Below, in pieces: positions 1 through 7,297 of a DNA stretch of 10,742 nt (positions are counted from its first letter, which is position 1; each line of letters starts with the position of its first letter). This stretch comes from an uncultured Oscillospiraceae bacterium (GTDB lineage Bacteria > Bacillota > Clostridia > Oscillospirales > Oscillospiraceae), in the NCBI GenBank assembly GCA_934643765.1, contig CAKUCT010000051.1:1-10742 (forward strand), in the 5' to 3' direction. Below the pieces are notes generated by a model. It was not told the DNA's origin and did no database searches. It saw nothing but the letters and a program-made list of their open reading frames with translations. Both the position numbers and the translations under genes were made by a program.

Positions 1-844
1 GAACGTGGCCCTGGACCTTGCCCAGGAGCAGAAACTCGCCTGTGATGCTGTAGACCCGGTATGTACCCGGCTGGAAGCTGGGATCCTGGATCTGCGCGCC
101 GTGGCGCAGCTTTTCGGCCTGGCCGAGCTCCACAATCAAAGGCGGATACATGGAAAACAGCGCGTCCACCGGCATCAAAAGCGCCTGCGGATCGGTTTCC
201 TTTGCAAATTCCAGAAGCTGCGGCATGGTGATGGCCTGCTGCAGGGTGAAGCTTCCAGCCTGCGTCCGCCGCAGGCTCGACATGCACGCGCCGCAGCCAA
301 GCGCGGCGCCGATATCATGGCAGAGCGTGCGGACATAGGTGCCCTTCGAGCAGCGCACGCGGATGGTGTAATCGCAGCCGCTGCCGTCCAACAGCTCCAG
401 CTCAAAAATGGTGATGCGGCGCGGTTTGCGCGCGACCTCTTTTCCCTTGCGGGCGAGCTCATACAGCTTCTGACCGTTTATTTTGATGGCCGAGTACATG
501 GGCGGAATCTGATCAATCTCTCCGCTAAACTGCTGCAGCGCGGCCAAAACGTCCTCGCGCGAGACCGTGACGGGGTTCGTCTGAAGAACCTCACCCGTAG
601 TGTCCTGCGTGTTTGTGACGGCGCCGAGGCGGAGTCCGGCGATATACTCTTTTTCCGCGGACTCAAAAAACTCCACGCCGCGCGTGGCTCTTCCGATGAA
701 GATGGGCAGCACGCCCGTCGCCATCGGGTCGAGCGTCCCGCCGTGGCCCACACGCTTTTCATGGAACACGCCGCGCAGCTTTGCCGCCACATCCTGGCTT
801 GTCCAGCCGCCGGGCTTGTCTACAATTAAAATTCCGTTTGCCAT
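1..844 (-). CDS. truB: tRNA pseudouridine(55) synthase TruB, partial (3' end outside window)
   Basis: TruB isomerises U55 to pseudouridine in the T-arm of tRNAs, in the cytoplasm. My translation begins MANGILIVDKPGGWTSQDV, the usual TruB N-terminus. The catalytic motif GHGGTLDPMATGVLP (residues 33-47) follows, with Asp39 as the expected nucleophile. Downstream are the family segments YSAIKINGQKLYELARKG and RVRCSKGTYVRTLCHDIG. About 281 codons lie in the window; family members have about 300 residues, so only the last part of the C-terminal RNA-binding region is missing at the left edge. The ATG overlaps the nrnA stop codon by one base (minus strand TGATG), indicating translational coupling. 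It is the last visible gene of the rimP-nusA-infB operon. The identification is secure; only the 3' end is unseen. Confidence 0.96.
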   Translation of the reverse strand, partial: MANGILIVDKPGGWTSQDVAAKLRGVFHEKRVGHGGTLDPMATGVLPIFIGRATRGVEFFESAEKEYIAGLRLGAVTNTQDTTGEVLQTNPVTVSREDVLAALQQFSGEIDQIPPMYSAIKINGQKLYELARKGKEVARKPRRITIFELELLDGSGCDYTIRVRCSKGTYVRTLCHDIGAALGCGACMSSLRRTQAGSFTLQQAITMPQLLEFAKETDPQALLMPVDALFSMYPPLIVELGQAEKLRHGAQIQDPSFQPGTYRVYSITGEFLLLGKVQGHV

Positions 845-1806
845 CAACCGCGCTCCCGGATGATGCCGCGCTGGGCCAAAACGGACAAAATGGCGTGCCG
901 GGCTGCGGAAATTCCGCCCGGGACAGTTGCGCCGGCCGCCGCGGCGTGTCCGCCGCCGCCAAGCACCTGGCACAGATCGGACGCGTTGTATTTTTCAGAC
1001 GTGCGCAGCGAAATTTTGCCGTCGCCGTTTTCAACCTCGCGGATCATAATGCCGATTTCCACGCCCTCGACCGAGCGGGCAAAACCGGAGATGGAATCCA
1101 CATCGTCTTCCGAGATGTGCAGCTCCTCCAGAAGGCTCTTCGGCATGGTGCAAAGACCGACGGTTCCTCCGCCGTAGAGCTCCATCGACGCGGTCAGACG
1201 GGACTCAAGCTGCAGGCGGGCAAAGCTTTTGGTGTCAAAAAAGACCTTGTTGATCGGATACGCCTGCGCGCCGGCCTCCATCAGTGCGGCCGCCGCAAGA
1301 TGTGTGCGGTCGGTGGTGTTGGAGTATTTGAAGCAGCCAGTGTCCGTGGAGATGGCGACATAGAGCGCCTCGGCCATTTTCTTGGTCAGAAGAATGCCAA
1401 GCTCTTGCAGCAGTTCGAGAATAATCTCACCGCAGGCGGCGCTTCCCGGCTGCACCAGGCGGTTGGTGACGCTGAGACTGTTGCTGCCGTGGTGATCGAT
1501 GGCAAGCGCAATTCTGTCTGCCAGGGGCTCTGCGTCAAAGCTCAGAAGCTCGATGGATGCAATGTCAACGCAGACGATCGTTGCGTCCTCTGGGACCTCC
1601 TGCGTCACAAGGCCCTCGACAAACGGGGCCAGACGGCTCGTCAGCTGCCGGTTCTGCAGCACCCAAGCCGTTTTTCCGATGGCGCGCAGACCGAGGCACA
1701 GCCCGGCTGCGCTGCCGATGGTGTCGCCGTCCGGGCGGCGGTGCGTCAGAATGACATAGTTGTCGTGCTCTGCCAAAAACCGCGCGGTATCATGCTTTGT
1801 CATCAT
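844..1806 (-). CDS. nrnA: DHH/DHHA1 phosphoesterase: bifunctional oligoribonuclease / pAp phosphatase NrnA
   Basis: NrnA-type enzymes degrade very short RNAs from the ends and can dephosphorylate 3',5'-pAp, with a binuclear metal site. With the ATG at 1806, the first metal motif is THRRPDGDTIGS (residues 21-32) and the DHH signature is AIDHHGSN (102-109, DHH at 104-106). The DHHA1 substrate-binding motif GGGGHAAAAG lies at 283-292. At 320 residues it matches the usual length. A GTG at 1815 is in frame, but GGTGAG lies 4 bases before the ATG at 1806, and another ATG follows at 1803, so I prefer an ATG start; the residue difference is three or four. The gene starts inside the 3' end of rbfA (17-base overlap) and ends on the truB start. 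This position after rbfA and before truB is normal for Bacillota. Confidence 0.93.
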   Translation of the reverse strand: MMTKHDTARFLAEHDNYVILTHRRPDGDTIGSAAGLCLGLRAIGKTAWVLQNRQLTSRLAPFVEGLVTQEVPEDATIVCVDIASIELLSFDAEPLADRIALAIDHHGSNSLSVTNRLVQPGSAACGEIILELLQELGILLTKKMAEALYVAISTDTGCFKYSNTTDRTHLAAAALMEAGAQAYPINKVFFDTKSFARLQLESRLTASMELYGGGTVGLCTMPKSLLEELHISEDDVDSISGFARSVEGVEIGIMIREVENGDGKISLRTSEKYNASDLCQVLGGGGHAAAAGATVPGGISAARHAILSVLAQRGIIRERG

Positions 1807-2170
1807 CGCTCTCACCCGCTGTTTCTTTCTGCTCGGCTTCGAGCTTACTCAGAAGGTCAAACATGTGTGCGCCGTATTTGAGCGAATCATCCAGCTCAAA
1901 CACCAGCTCCGGCGTATAGCGCAGCTGCAGACTGCTGCCGAGTTCCCGGCGCAGCCAGCCGCCCGCGGACTTCAGACCGCGCATGGCGTCTTTCTGTTTT
2001 TCCTCGTCCATGACGCTGATATAGATTTTGCTGTAGCGAAGATCCGGGGTGGTATCGACGCGCGTAATGGAAATCAGCGTCTGCACGCGCGGATCTTTCA
2101 GCGAACGGATCAGATCAGACAGCTCGCGCTGAATTTCTTCGTTGATCCGTCCAATTCGATTGGAAGCCAT
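1790..2170 (-). CDS. rbfA: 30S ribosome-binding factor A (RbfA)
   Basis: RbfA is a small KH-fold protein that binds the immature 30S subunit and assists late maturation of the 16S rRNA 5' region, notably in the cold. The 126-residue product starts MASNRIGRINEEIQRELSDL. It carries the family core LKDPRV (25-30) and ITRVDTTPDLRYSKIYISV, and ends in an acidic, lysine-containing tail. The start is fixed by AGGAGG four bases upstream of the ATG (2175-2180). A longer in-frame opening to 2317 exists but runs through hairpin DNA and lacks family similarity, so I reject it. The gene is separated from infB by an unusually long hairpin-filled gap of 209 bases, and its 3' end overlaps nrnA, suggesting coupled translation of the latter. 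Confidence 0.95.
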   Translation of the reverse strand: MASNRIGRINEEIQRELSDLIRSLKDPRVQTLISITRVDTTPDLRYSKIYISVMDEEKQKDAMRGLKSAGGWLRRELGSSLQLRYTPELVFELDDSLKYGAHMFDLLSKLEAEQKETAGESDDDKA

Positions 2171-2184
2171 AGTACCTCCTTCTT

Positions 2185-2199
2185 CGAGGCTCAGCCTCG
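2185..2199. repeat. Small hairpin next to the rbfA ribosome binding site
   Basis: CGAGGCT-C-AGCCTCG is a perfect odd palindrome, foldable as a 6-bp stem with a 3-base loop. On the minus (sense) strand it sits 4 bases upstream of the AGGAGG of rbfA. It does not sequester that site but would mark the 5' side of the initiation region. It is the rbfA-proximal hairpin of five in this gap. Confidence 0.75.
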
Positions 2200-2204
2200 T
2201 AGAG

Positions 2205-2224
2205 TTTCGCCCCGCAGGGCGAAA
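2205..2224. repeat. Hairpin with 8-bp perfect stem in infB-rbfA gap
   Basis: TTTCGCCC-CGCA-GGGCGAAA forms an 8-bp perfect stem with a 4-base loop. Neither strand has an adjacent T-run long enough for an intrinsic terminator. Confidence 0.8.
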
Positions 2225-2244
2225 TAAAGTTGAAATCCATTTTA

Positions 2245-2266
2245 TCCGGCGGCTCCGCCGACCGGA
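2245..2266. repeat. GC-rich hairpin with one bulge in infB-rbfA gap
   Basis: TCCGG-CGGC (2245-2253) pairs with GCCG-A-CCGGA (2257-2266) through 9 bp with a bulged A and loop TCC. On the minus strand a T5 run (2266-2270) lies immediately before the stem, not after it, so it is not a terminator for infB by itself. Confidence 0.75.
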
Positions 2267-2277
2267 AAAATACTGCT

Positions 2278-2338
2278 CACCTCGCAAGTGTAGAATTTGT
2301 GCGGCAAAGCCGCACAAATTCTGCGCGCAGTCGAGGTG
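2278..2338. repeat. Compound stem-loop with 14-bp perfect inner stem in infB-rbfA gap
   Basis: The inner stem AGAATTTGTGCGGC (2292-2305) pairs perfectly with GCCGCACAAATTCT (2309-2322) around an AAA loop. An outer stem CACCTCG (2278-2284) pairs with CGAGGTG (2332-2338). On the minus strand a T5 run follows the outer stem after about 7 bases, so partial termination downstream of infB is conceivable but not clear-cut. A perfect 14-bp stem is far beyond chance and is the strongest of the five hairpins here. Confidence 0.88.
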
Positions 2339-2347
2339 CGATCTTTA

Positions 2348-2375
2348 TTGGCAAAAAGCCCCTGCTTTTTGCCAA
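2348..2375. repeat. Hairpin with 12-bp perfect stem just after infB stop
   Basis: TTGGCAAAAAGC (2348-2359) pairs with GCTTTTTGCCAA (2364-2375) across a 4-base loop, starting 4 bases beyond the infB stop codon. On the minus strand it is followed by AATAAAG rather than a T-run, so it does not look like an intrinsic terminator. It may protect the infB 3' end or be a processing site. Confidence 0.85.
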
Positions 2376-2379
2376 AGTG

Positions 2380-4794
2380 TTAGTCCTTAATTTGTTCCAT
2401 CACGAAGCACTCAAAGATGTCGCCCTCTTTGATGTCGTTGTACTTTTCAATCGACATGCCGCACTCATAGCCAGCGGCGACTTCCTTGACGGAGTCCTTG
2501 AAGCGCTGCAGAGAGCCGAGCTTTCCTTCGTGGATAACGATATTGTCACGCAGGACACGCACAGAAGCGTCGCGCGTGATTTTGCCGTCTTTGACATAGC
2601 AGCCCGCGATTGTGCCGATGGCGGAGACCTTGTAGGTCTGGCGCACTTCGGCGTGGCCGATGATGGCCTCGCGGAACTTCGGTGCGAGCATGCCCTTCAT
2701 CGCGTCTCCGATCTCGTTGATGGCGTCGTAGATGACGCGGTACATACGCATGTCAACCTTGTCGCGCTTGGCGGCGGCCTGCGCCAGATCGTTCGGACGG
2801 ACGTTGAAGCCGACGACGATTGCGTTGGACGTGGAGGCCAGCAGGATATCCGACTCGTTGATCGCGCCGACGCCTGCGTGAATCACGCGCACGCGGACCT
2901 CATCGTTGGAGAGCTTTTCAAGCGATGCCTTGACGGCCTCTGCCGAGCCCTGGACGTCTGCCTTGACGATCAGGTTCAGCTCCTTCATTTCGCCTTCCTG
3001 CAGCTTGGAGAACAGGCTTTCCAGCGTAACCTTCTGGTTGAGCTTGTTGGCCTCGTCCTTGATCTTCTGCTTGCGCTGCTCAACAAGCTGTCTTGCCATA
3101 CGCTCGTCGGCGACGGCGTTGAACTCATCGCCCGGCGCGGGCACTTCGGTCAGACCTGTGATCTCAACCGGAATCGACGGGCCTGCGTCCTTGACCTGCT
3201 GGCCCTTGTCGTTCGTCATCACACGCACACGGCCAACGGCGGTGCCCGCGATGATGAGGTCGCCCTGATGGAGCGTACCGTTCTGAACGAGCAGCGTCGC
3301 AATCGGGCCGCGGTTCTTGTCGAGGCGTGCCTCAATCACCGTGCCCTTACCGGCGCGGTTGGGGTTGGCCTTGAGCTCCTGCATTTCGGCCGTCAGGATG
3401 ACGGTCTCCAGCAGCTCGTCGATGCCCTGGCCGGTCTTGGCGGAAATTTTGCAGACTTCTGTTTCGCCGCCCCACTCTGCCGGGGTCAGGCCGTGCTCAG
3501 TCAGCTGCGTCAGGATGCGGTCGGGATTTGCGCCGTGTTTATCCATTTTGTTGACGGCCACGATGATGGGGATATTGGCCGCCTTGGCGTGGTTGATGGC
3601 TTCAATGGTCTGCGGCATGATGCCGTCGTCGGCCGCCACAACCAAAATTGCAATATCCGTGCACATTGCGCCGCGCGCGCGCATTTCGGTAAAGGCCGCG
3701 TGGCCCGGGGTGTCGAGGAAGGTGATGGGCTGGTCGTTGATCTTGACGGTGTAGGCGCCGATGTGCTGCGTGATGCCGCCGGCCTCGCCGGCTGCAACCT
3801 TCGCGTGACGGACATAGTCCAGAAGGGAGGTCTTGCCGTGGTCAACGTGGCCCATGACGACGACGACGGGCGGGCGGGTGACGAGCTCGTCTGCCGTATC
3901 CTCGTGATCGTCAAAGAGCTTTTCTTCGATGGTCACAACAACTTCGTGTTCGACCTTGCAGCCAAGCTCTACGGCCACAAACTCTGCCGTATCGAAGTCG
4001 ATGGTCTGGTTGACAGAGGCCATAACGCCGTTTTTCATCAGGCACTTAATCACCTCGGCGGCGGTCTTCTTCATGCGCGAGGCAAGCTCGCCCACGGTGA
4101 TTTCGTCGGGAATCTTGACGACCAGTGGCGCTTTCTTGGCAATTTCAAGCTGCAGGCGGCGCATCTTCTCCTGCTCCTCGGAGCGGTTCTTGGTGCCGAA
4201 CTTCTTGGCCTGCTGCTTTTTGTTCTTGTTGCCGATTTTCTGCTTGGCGCTGGAATAGTTCTGAACGCGCTCGGAAACCAGGGAATCCACACGGTCGTCG
4301 TAGCGGTCGGCGTTGACGGTGACGGCGCTGGTGTCGATCACGCGGCGCTCACGCTTGCGCTCAGGCTGCTGCGGCTTTGCGGCCGGTGCGGCTGCTGCGG
4401 GTGCGGCCTGCTGCTGCGGCTTTGCCGCAGGCTGCGCGCTGCTTGGCTGGGACTTGGGCTGCTGGGCCTGCGGCGCGCTTTTCTGCGCGGCCGGCGCGTT
4501 CTGTGGCTTCGCATTCTGCGCGGGTGCGGGCTTTTCTGCCGCGGCGGGCGCTGCAGCTTGCGGAGCGGGCTCCGCCGCCGGCTTGTTTGCTGCGGCGAAG
4601 ACTTCCTCGATGGAAGCAATCTGGTTGGTCGCAGTGATATAGTCGAAGATCACATTGAGCTGATCCTCTGTCAGATTCTGCGAGCTGCTCTTGGGCTTAT
4701 CATAAAACTTTCCGACAATTTCAATCAGGTTCTTTGCCGGCATGGCAAAATCGTCGGCAACCTCTTTGATTTTCTGCTTGATCTCAATACTCAT
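2380..4794 (-). CDS. infB: Translation initiation factor IF-2
   Basis: IF2 is the GTPase that recruits fMet-tRNA to the 30S subunit and promotes 50S joining. The 804-residue product has an N-terminal IF2N domain (about 1-65) and a low-complexity Ala/Pro/Gln/Lys linker (about 70-148). A second IF2N-like segment (about 220-290, PDEITVGELASRMKK) leads into the G domain, with G1 GHVDHGKT (315-322), GGITQHIG (339-346), DTPGH (361-365), NKMD (415-418) and SAKTG (451-455). EF-Tu-like and C-terminal fMet-tRNA-binding domains follow to the end (FVMEQIKD). All GTPase motifs are intact. The ATG has AGGAGG seven bases upstream, and 14 bases separate it from ylxQ. Length is normal for Bacillota. Identification is certain. 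Confidence 0.99.
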   Translation of the reverse strand: MSIEIKQKIKEVADDFAMPAKNLIEIVGKFYDKPKSSSQNLTEDQLNVIFDYITATNQIASIEEVFAAANKPAAEPAPQAAAPAAAEKPAPAQNAKPQNAPAAQKSAPQAQQPKSQPSSAQPAAKPQQQAAPAAAAPAAKPQQPERKRERRVIDTSAVTVNADRYDDRVDSLVSERVQNYSSAKQKIGNKNKKQQAKKFGTKNRSEEQEKMRRLQLEIAKKAPLVVKIPDEITVGELASRMKKTAAEVIKCLMKNGVMASVNQTIDFDTAEFVAVELGCKVEHEVVVTIEEKLFDDHEDTADELVTRPPVVVVMGHVDHGKTSLLDYVRHAKVAAGEAGGITQHIGAYTVKINDQPITFLDTPGHAAFTEMRARGAMCTDIAILVVAADDGIMPQTIEAINHAKAANIPIIVAVNKMDKHGANPDRILTQLTEHGLTPAEWGGETEVCKISAKTGQGIDELLETVILTAEMQELKANPNRAGKGTVIEARLDKNRGPIATLLVQNGTLHQGDLIIAGTAVGRVRVMTNDKGQQVKDAGPSIPVEITGLTEVPAPGDEFNAVADERMARQLVEQRKQKIKDEANKLNQKVTLESLFSKLQEGEMKELNLIVKADVQGSAEAVKASLEKLSNDEVRVRVIHAGVGAINESDILLASTSNAIVVGFNVRPNDLAQAAAKRDKVDMRMYRVIYDAINEIGDAMKGMLAPKFREAIIGHAEVRQTYKVSAIGTIAGCYVKDGKITRDASVRVLRDNIVIHEGKLGSLQRFKDSVKEVAAGYECGMSIEKYNDIKEGDIFECFVMEQIKD

Positions 4795-4808
4795 ACAGCC
4801 ACCTCCTG

Positions 4809-5234
4809 CTATTTCTTACCAAATCTCACGTTTTTCCGGTGCGCTTTTTCCTCCTGGCGGCGCTTTTGCACGCGCTCGGTCTGCCGTGTCAGCTCCTGCA
4901 GAATTTCTGCATGCTGATTTCCCTCCGGCAGCGCTTCCAGGAACGCCTTCGCAAACGGCGCGTCTGTCAGCGCGCACAGCGCGCAGGCATTGCAGCCAAG
5001 ACCGTCTCCCAGCTCGTCCTTTGTGAACGGGACGCACAGATACGGCGGCTTTCCGGCGCGGCAATACGATCTTGCCCGGCGGAAGGTGTGGTCGCCCGCG
5101 TCCTTCGCAATCAGAAGAAGCCGGGCCTTTCCGCTGCGGCAGGCAATGCCGCAGGGCTCTTCACCGATTTCAAGCTTGCGCGCTCTGCGGGCCAGGCCCA
5201 ACAGCAGCAGCGCCTTGTGCTGCGTTTCAGTCAT
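4809..5234 (-). CDS. ylxQ: L7Ae-family ribosomal-like RNA-binding protein YlxQ
   Basis: YlxQ belongs to the L7Ae/L30e/S12e superfamily of small proteins, several of which bind kink-turn RNA; its cellular role is not firmly settled. The translation shows the expected pattern: LLLLGLARRARKLEIGEE near the N-terminus, KARLLLIAKDAGDHTFRRA in the middle, then KDELGDGLGCNACALCALTD and FAKAFLEAL. It is 141 residues, longer than the roughly 100 typical of the family. The extra length is a charged tail (about 103-141) rich in Gln, Glu, Arg and Lys, ending VRFGKK. The start at 5234 is chosen because GGAGG lies nine bases upstream; a longer in-frame opening to 5297 only reads through the 3' end of rnpM. 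The gene overlaps rnpM by 8 bases, suggesting coupling. It contains eight Cys residues, more than I would expect. Confidence 0.88.
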   Translation of the reverse strand: MTETQHKALLLLGLARRARKLEIGEEPCGIACRSGKARLLLIAKDAGDHTFRRARSYCRAGKPPYLCVPFTKDELGDGLGCNACALCALTDAPFAKAFLEALPEGNQHAEILQELTRQTERVQKRRQEEKAHRKNVRFGKK

Positions 5235-5499
5235 TCGTCTGCGCCTCCATTGTTTTGAGCAGTTCGTCCAGCACGTCCTGCGGAATCTGCGTATCAAACG
5301 CGCGCTCGAGCGCCTTGGCGCGGATTGCCTTCTTCAGGCACTCTGCCTGCGGGCAGAGATATGCGCCCCGGCCGGGAGCCTTGCCCCGAAAATCCAGACT
5401 GATTGCGCCCTCCGGGCTTTTGACCACGCGAACCAGCTCTTTCTTGGGTCGCATCTGGCGGCAGCCGACGCACTGGCGCATGGGAATTTTCTTTTGCAT
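5227..5499 (-). CDS. rnpM: RNase P modulator RnpM (YlxR, DUF448)
   Basis: YlxR-family proteins are small RNA-binding proteins; the Bacillus subtilis member has been reported to bind the RNase P RNA and modulate RNase P activity, hence RnpM. The 90-residue sequence has the family signature MRQCVGCRQMRPKKELVRVV (residues 7-26, Cys10 and Cys13). It is followed by DFRGKAPGRGAYLCP (36-50), the conserved GRGAY-C-P patch. The C-terminal half is helical and basic (LKKAIRAKALERAF). The ATG has AGGAGG ten bases upstream. The gene sits between nusA (33-base gap) and ylxQ (8-base overlap), the standard place for this family. Confidence in family is high; the RNase P role here is inferred by homology. Confidence 0.93.
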   Translation of the reverse strand: MQKKIPMRQCVGCRQMRPKKELVRVVKSPEGAISLDFRGKAPGRGAYLCPQAECLKKAIRAKALERAFDTQIPQDVLDELLKTMEAQTND

Positions 5500-5532
5500 C
5501 CGGGCAAAACCTCCTTCCGGGTGAAAAAACGA

Positions 5533-6654
5533 TTATTCTGCCTCTTCCGTCTGCTCTGCTTCTTCAGCGGGCACATCCTCTTCCTGTGCGGCTTCAAATT
5601 CCGCAGCCTGGGAGGCAGGCTTGATGTCAATCTTATAACCGGTCAGGCGCGCGGCAAGCCGTGCGTTCTGGCCTTCCTTGCCGATAGCAAGCGACAGCTG
5701 ATCGTCCGGGACGATCACACGGCAGGCCTTAGCCGAGCCGGGCAGCACCGTCACAGACACGACGTCTGCCGGGCTGAGCGCTGCGGCGACAAATTTGGCC
5801 GGGTCTTCCGACCAGACGATGATGTCCATCTTTTCGCCGTGCAGCTCGTCAACCACCGCGCCGACTCTCGCGCCGCGCGTGCCGACGCAGGCGCCGACGG
5901 GATCAATGTTTTCTTCGGTCGCCGTGACGGCGATCTTGGTGCGCGAACCTGCCTCGCGGGCGATGGACTTGACCTCGACAAGGCCGGACGCGATTTCCGG
6001 AACCTCCAGCTCGAACAGGCGCTTGACAAGACCCGGATGCGTTCTGGAGACGATAACCTGCGGGCCTCTTGTAGACCGGCGGACCTCCACAACATAGACG
6101 CGGATGATATCGCCCTCGCGGTAGCTCTCGCCCTTGACCTGCTCGGAAGCGGCGAGCATGGCGTCTGTGCGGTCGTTGCTGTTGCCGCCGAGACGGATAG
6201 TCATATCGCCGGTATCGGGCGCGATGCGAAGGACGGTGCCGGTGAGAATCTCATGCTCCTTGGAGGAGAAGGTGTCAAAAATCATGCCGCGCTCTGCCTC
6301 GCGGATGCCCTGGATAATGACCTGCTTGGCCGTCTGGGCGGCAATGCGGCCGAAGTTCTGGGTGCGTACGTCGACATTTACAAGGTCGCCGAGTTCGGCG
6401 TGCTTGTTGATCTTGCGGGCGGCGTCGAGCGAGATTTCCGTGGCCGGTGTGAGCACATCGTCCACAACCTCTTTCTGCACGTACATCTTCATATCGCCGT
6501 CTTCCACCTCAACGAACACGTTGTCGGTGTAGCCGTCCTTATCTTTCTTGTATGCCGCGACCAGGGCCTGCGTGATCTTGTCGATCATATACGACTGCGG
6601 AATGCCGCGCTCTTTTTCAAGCTGCGCCAGAGCTGCAAAAATTTCGGCGTTCAT
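5533..6654 (-). CDS. nusA: Transcription termination/antitermination factor NusA
   Basis: NusA binds RNA polymerase and nascent RNA and affects pausing, intrinsic termination and antitermination. The 373-residue protein starts MNAEIFAALAQLEKERGIP, a typical NusA N-terminus, followed by the RNAP-binding domain (about 1-130). An S1 domain (about 133-203) precedes KH1 (about 205-280, VGTRGARVG at 257-265) and KH2 (about 285-345, AIGKEGQNARLAARLTG at 323-339). It ends in a short acidic tail of Glu/Ala (about 350-373). It lacks the extra C-terminal acidic repeats of Escherichia coli NusA, as usual for Bacillota. The only plausible ATG is 6654. Its AAGGAGG overlaps the rimP stop and lies 13 bases upstream, a long spacer that includes an A-run. 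Confidence 0.98.
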   Translation of the reverse strand: MNAEIFAALAQLEKERGIPQSYMIDKITQALVAAYKKDKDGYTDNVFVEVEDGDMKMYVQKEVVDDVLTPATEISLDAARKINKHAELGDLVNVDVRTQNFGRIAAQTAKQVIIQGIREAERGMIFDTFSSKEHEILTGTVLRIAPDTGDMTIRLGGNSNDRTDAMLAASEQVKGESYREGDIIRVYVVEVRRSTRGPQVIVSRTHPGLVKRLFELEVPEIASGLVEVKSIAREAGSRTKIAVTATEENIDPVGACVGTRGARVGAVVDELHGEKMDIIVWSEDPAKFVAAALSPADVVSVTVLPGSAKACRVIVPDDQLSLAIGKEGQNARLAARLTGYKIDIKPASQAAEFEAAQEEDVPAEEAEQTEEAE

Positions 6655-6672
6655 TTTTTTCTGTATTCCTCC

Positions 6673-7125
6673 TTAAAACTCCACATACAGCCGCACCAGG
6701 GCGACTTCATTTTTTTCAAATCGAACCGGCTGGCCGCCAACATCCAGCGTTACCGCGCCGTCGTCATAGCCGGTCAGTGTACCGACCACTTCTTTCTTAC
6801 CGTCCTTCGGGCGGTAGAGCTTGACCAGGACGCTTGCACCGAGAAACTGTTCAAAATCGCCGGGGCGCTTGAGCACGCGCTCGAGTCCTGCCGAGCAGAC
6901 CTCAAAGCTGTAGCTGTCCGGGATCGGGTCTTTTTCGTCCAGAATCGGGTCAACCGCGCGGGAAATTGCCTCGCAGTCGTTGATGTCCACGCCGCCGGGT
7001 TTGTCGATATACAGCCGCAAAAACCAGTCGGCGCCCTCGCGGACGTATTCCACGTCCCACAGCGAGCATCCATGCGCCTGCACAACGGGCTCGGCAAACT
7101 GCCAGACCGTTTCAGTGATCTTCAT
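6673..7125 (-). CDS. rimP: Ribosome maturation factor RimP
   Basis: RimP binds the free 30S subunit and is needed for its efficient maturation. The 150-residue translation contains the N-terminal domain pattern LWDVEYVREGADWFLRLYID and then KPGGVDINDCEAISRAVDPI (42-61). The segment DPIPDSYSFEVCSAGLERVL follows, then the C-terminal SH3-like part with VKLYRPKDGKKEVVGTLTGY. It is the first gene of the operon, 72 or so bases after a predicted transcription start. An AAGGGAG ribosome binding site lies about 6 bases before the ATG. Only 18 bases separate it from nusA, whose ribosome binding site overlaps the rimP stop codon. Length and context match the family exactly. Confidence 0.96.
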   Translation of the reverse strand: MKITETVWQFAEPVVQAHGCSLWDVEYVREGADWFLRLYIDKPGGVDINDCEAISRAVDPILDEKDPIPDSYSFEVCSAGLERVLKRPGDFEQFLGASVLVKLYRPKDGKKEVVGTLTGYDDGAVTLDVGGQPVRFEKNEVALVRLYVEF

Positions 7126-7150
7126 GCAAAACTCCCTTTCTCAGCAAGAA

Positions 7151-7175
7151 AGAGTGGGGAAATATTCCCCACTCT
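7151..7175 (-). promoter_or_regulatory. Leader hairpin upstream of rimP (possible attenuator)
   Basis: AGAGTGGGGAA (7151-7161) pairs perfectly with TTCCCCACTCT (7165-7175), an 11-bp stem with a 3-base loop. It lies between the rimP operon promoter and the rimP ribosome binding site. On the minus strand the stem is followed by TTTCTTGC, a short interrupted T-run, so it is a weak terminator or attenuator candidate, or a 5' stabiliser. The structure is seen; the role is inferred. Confidence 0.6.
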
Positions 7176-7203
7176 CCAGTAAAATTACTATCAAGATGTC
7201 TGA

Positions 7204-7232
7204 ATTATACCATCGTTCCAAGGAAAATGCAA
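7204..7232 (-). promoter_or_regulatory. SigA-type promoter for the rimP-nusA-infB operon
   Basis: On the minus strand TTGCAT (7227-7232), a 17-base spacer and TATAAT (7204-7209) make a near-consensus housekeeping promoter. Transcription would begin near 7197, giving a leader of about 72 nt before rimP. It is the only strong promoter-like sequence I see upstream of the operon. Confidence 0.85.
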
Positions 7233-7262
7233 GCAAAATCTTGCGATTTTTGTCGAAAAGCG

Positions 7263-7283
7263 AGCAGAATTTCTGCTTTTTTT
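7263..7283 (+). terminator. Possible weak rightward terminator in the divergent region
   Basis: AGCAGAA-T-TTCTGCT (7263-7277) is a perfect odd palindrome followed on the plus strand by a T-run (7277-7283). It could stop antisense transcription coming rightward out of rimP before it reaches the promoter of the membrane gene. The stem is short and only moderately GC-rich, so the call is tentative. Confidence 0.3.
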
Positions 7284-7297
7284 CTGCCGGAGAGAGC

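Noticed and set aside
781..1881. A 366-codon open frame on the plus strand antisense to nrnA
   Set aside because: It is a shadow of the clear DHH phosphoesterase gene; no motif in its product.
2185..2375. A CRISPR array or tandem repeat
   Set aside because: The palindromes differ in sequence and length, so there is no repeated unit with spacers.
2348..2375. Intrinsic terminator for infB
   Set aside because: The hairpin is strong, but the sense strand after it reads AATAAAG, without a T-run.
2230..4917. An 895-codon open frame on the plus strand, antisense to infB
   Set aside because: It mirrors a certain IF2 gene and has no recognisable domain. Its leucine/arginine/valine-rich product is what antisense reading of biased high-GC codons gives.
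4990..7182. A 730-codon open frame on the plus strand antisense to ylxQ, rnpM, nusA and rimP
   Set aside because: It spans four well-identified genes and their gaps on the other strand, without a credible start site or protein similarity.
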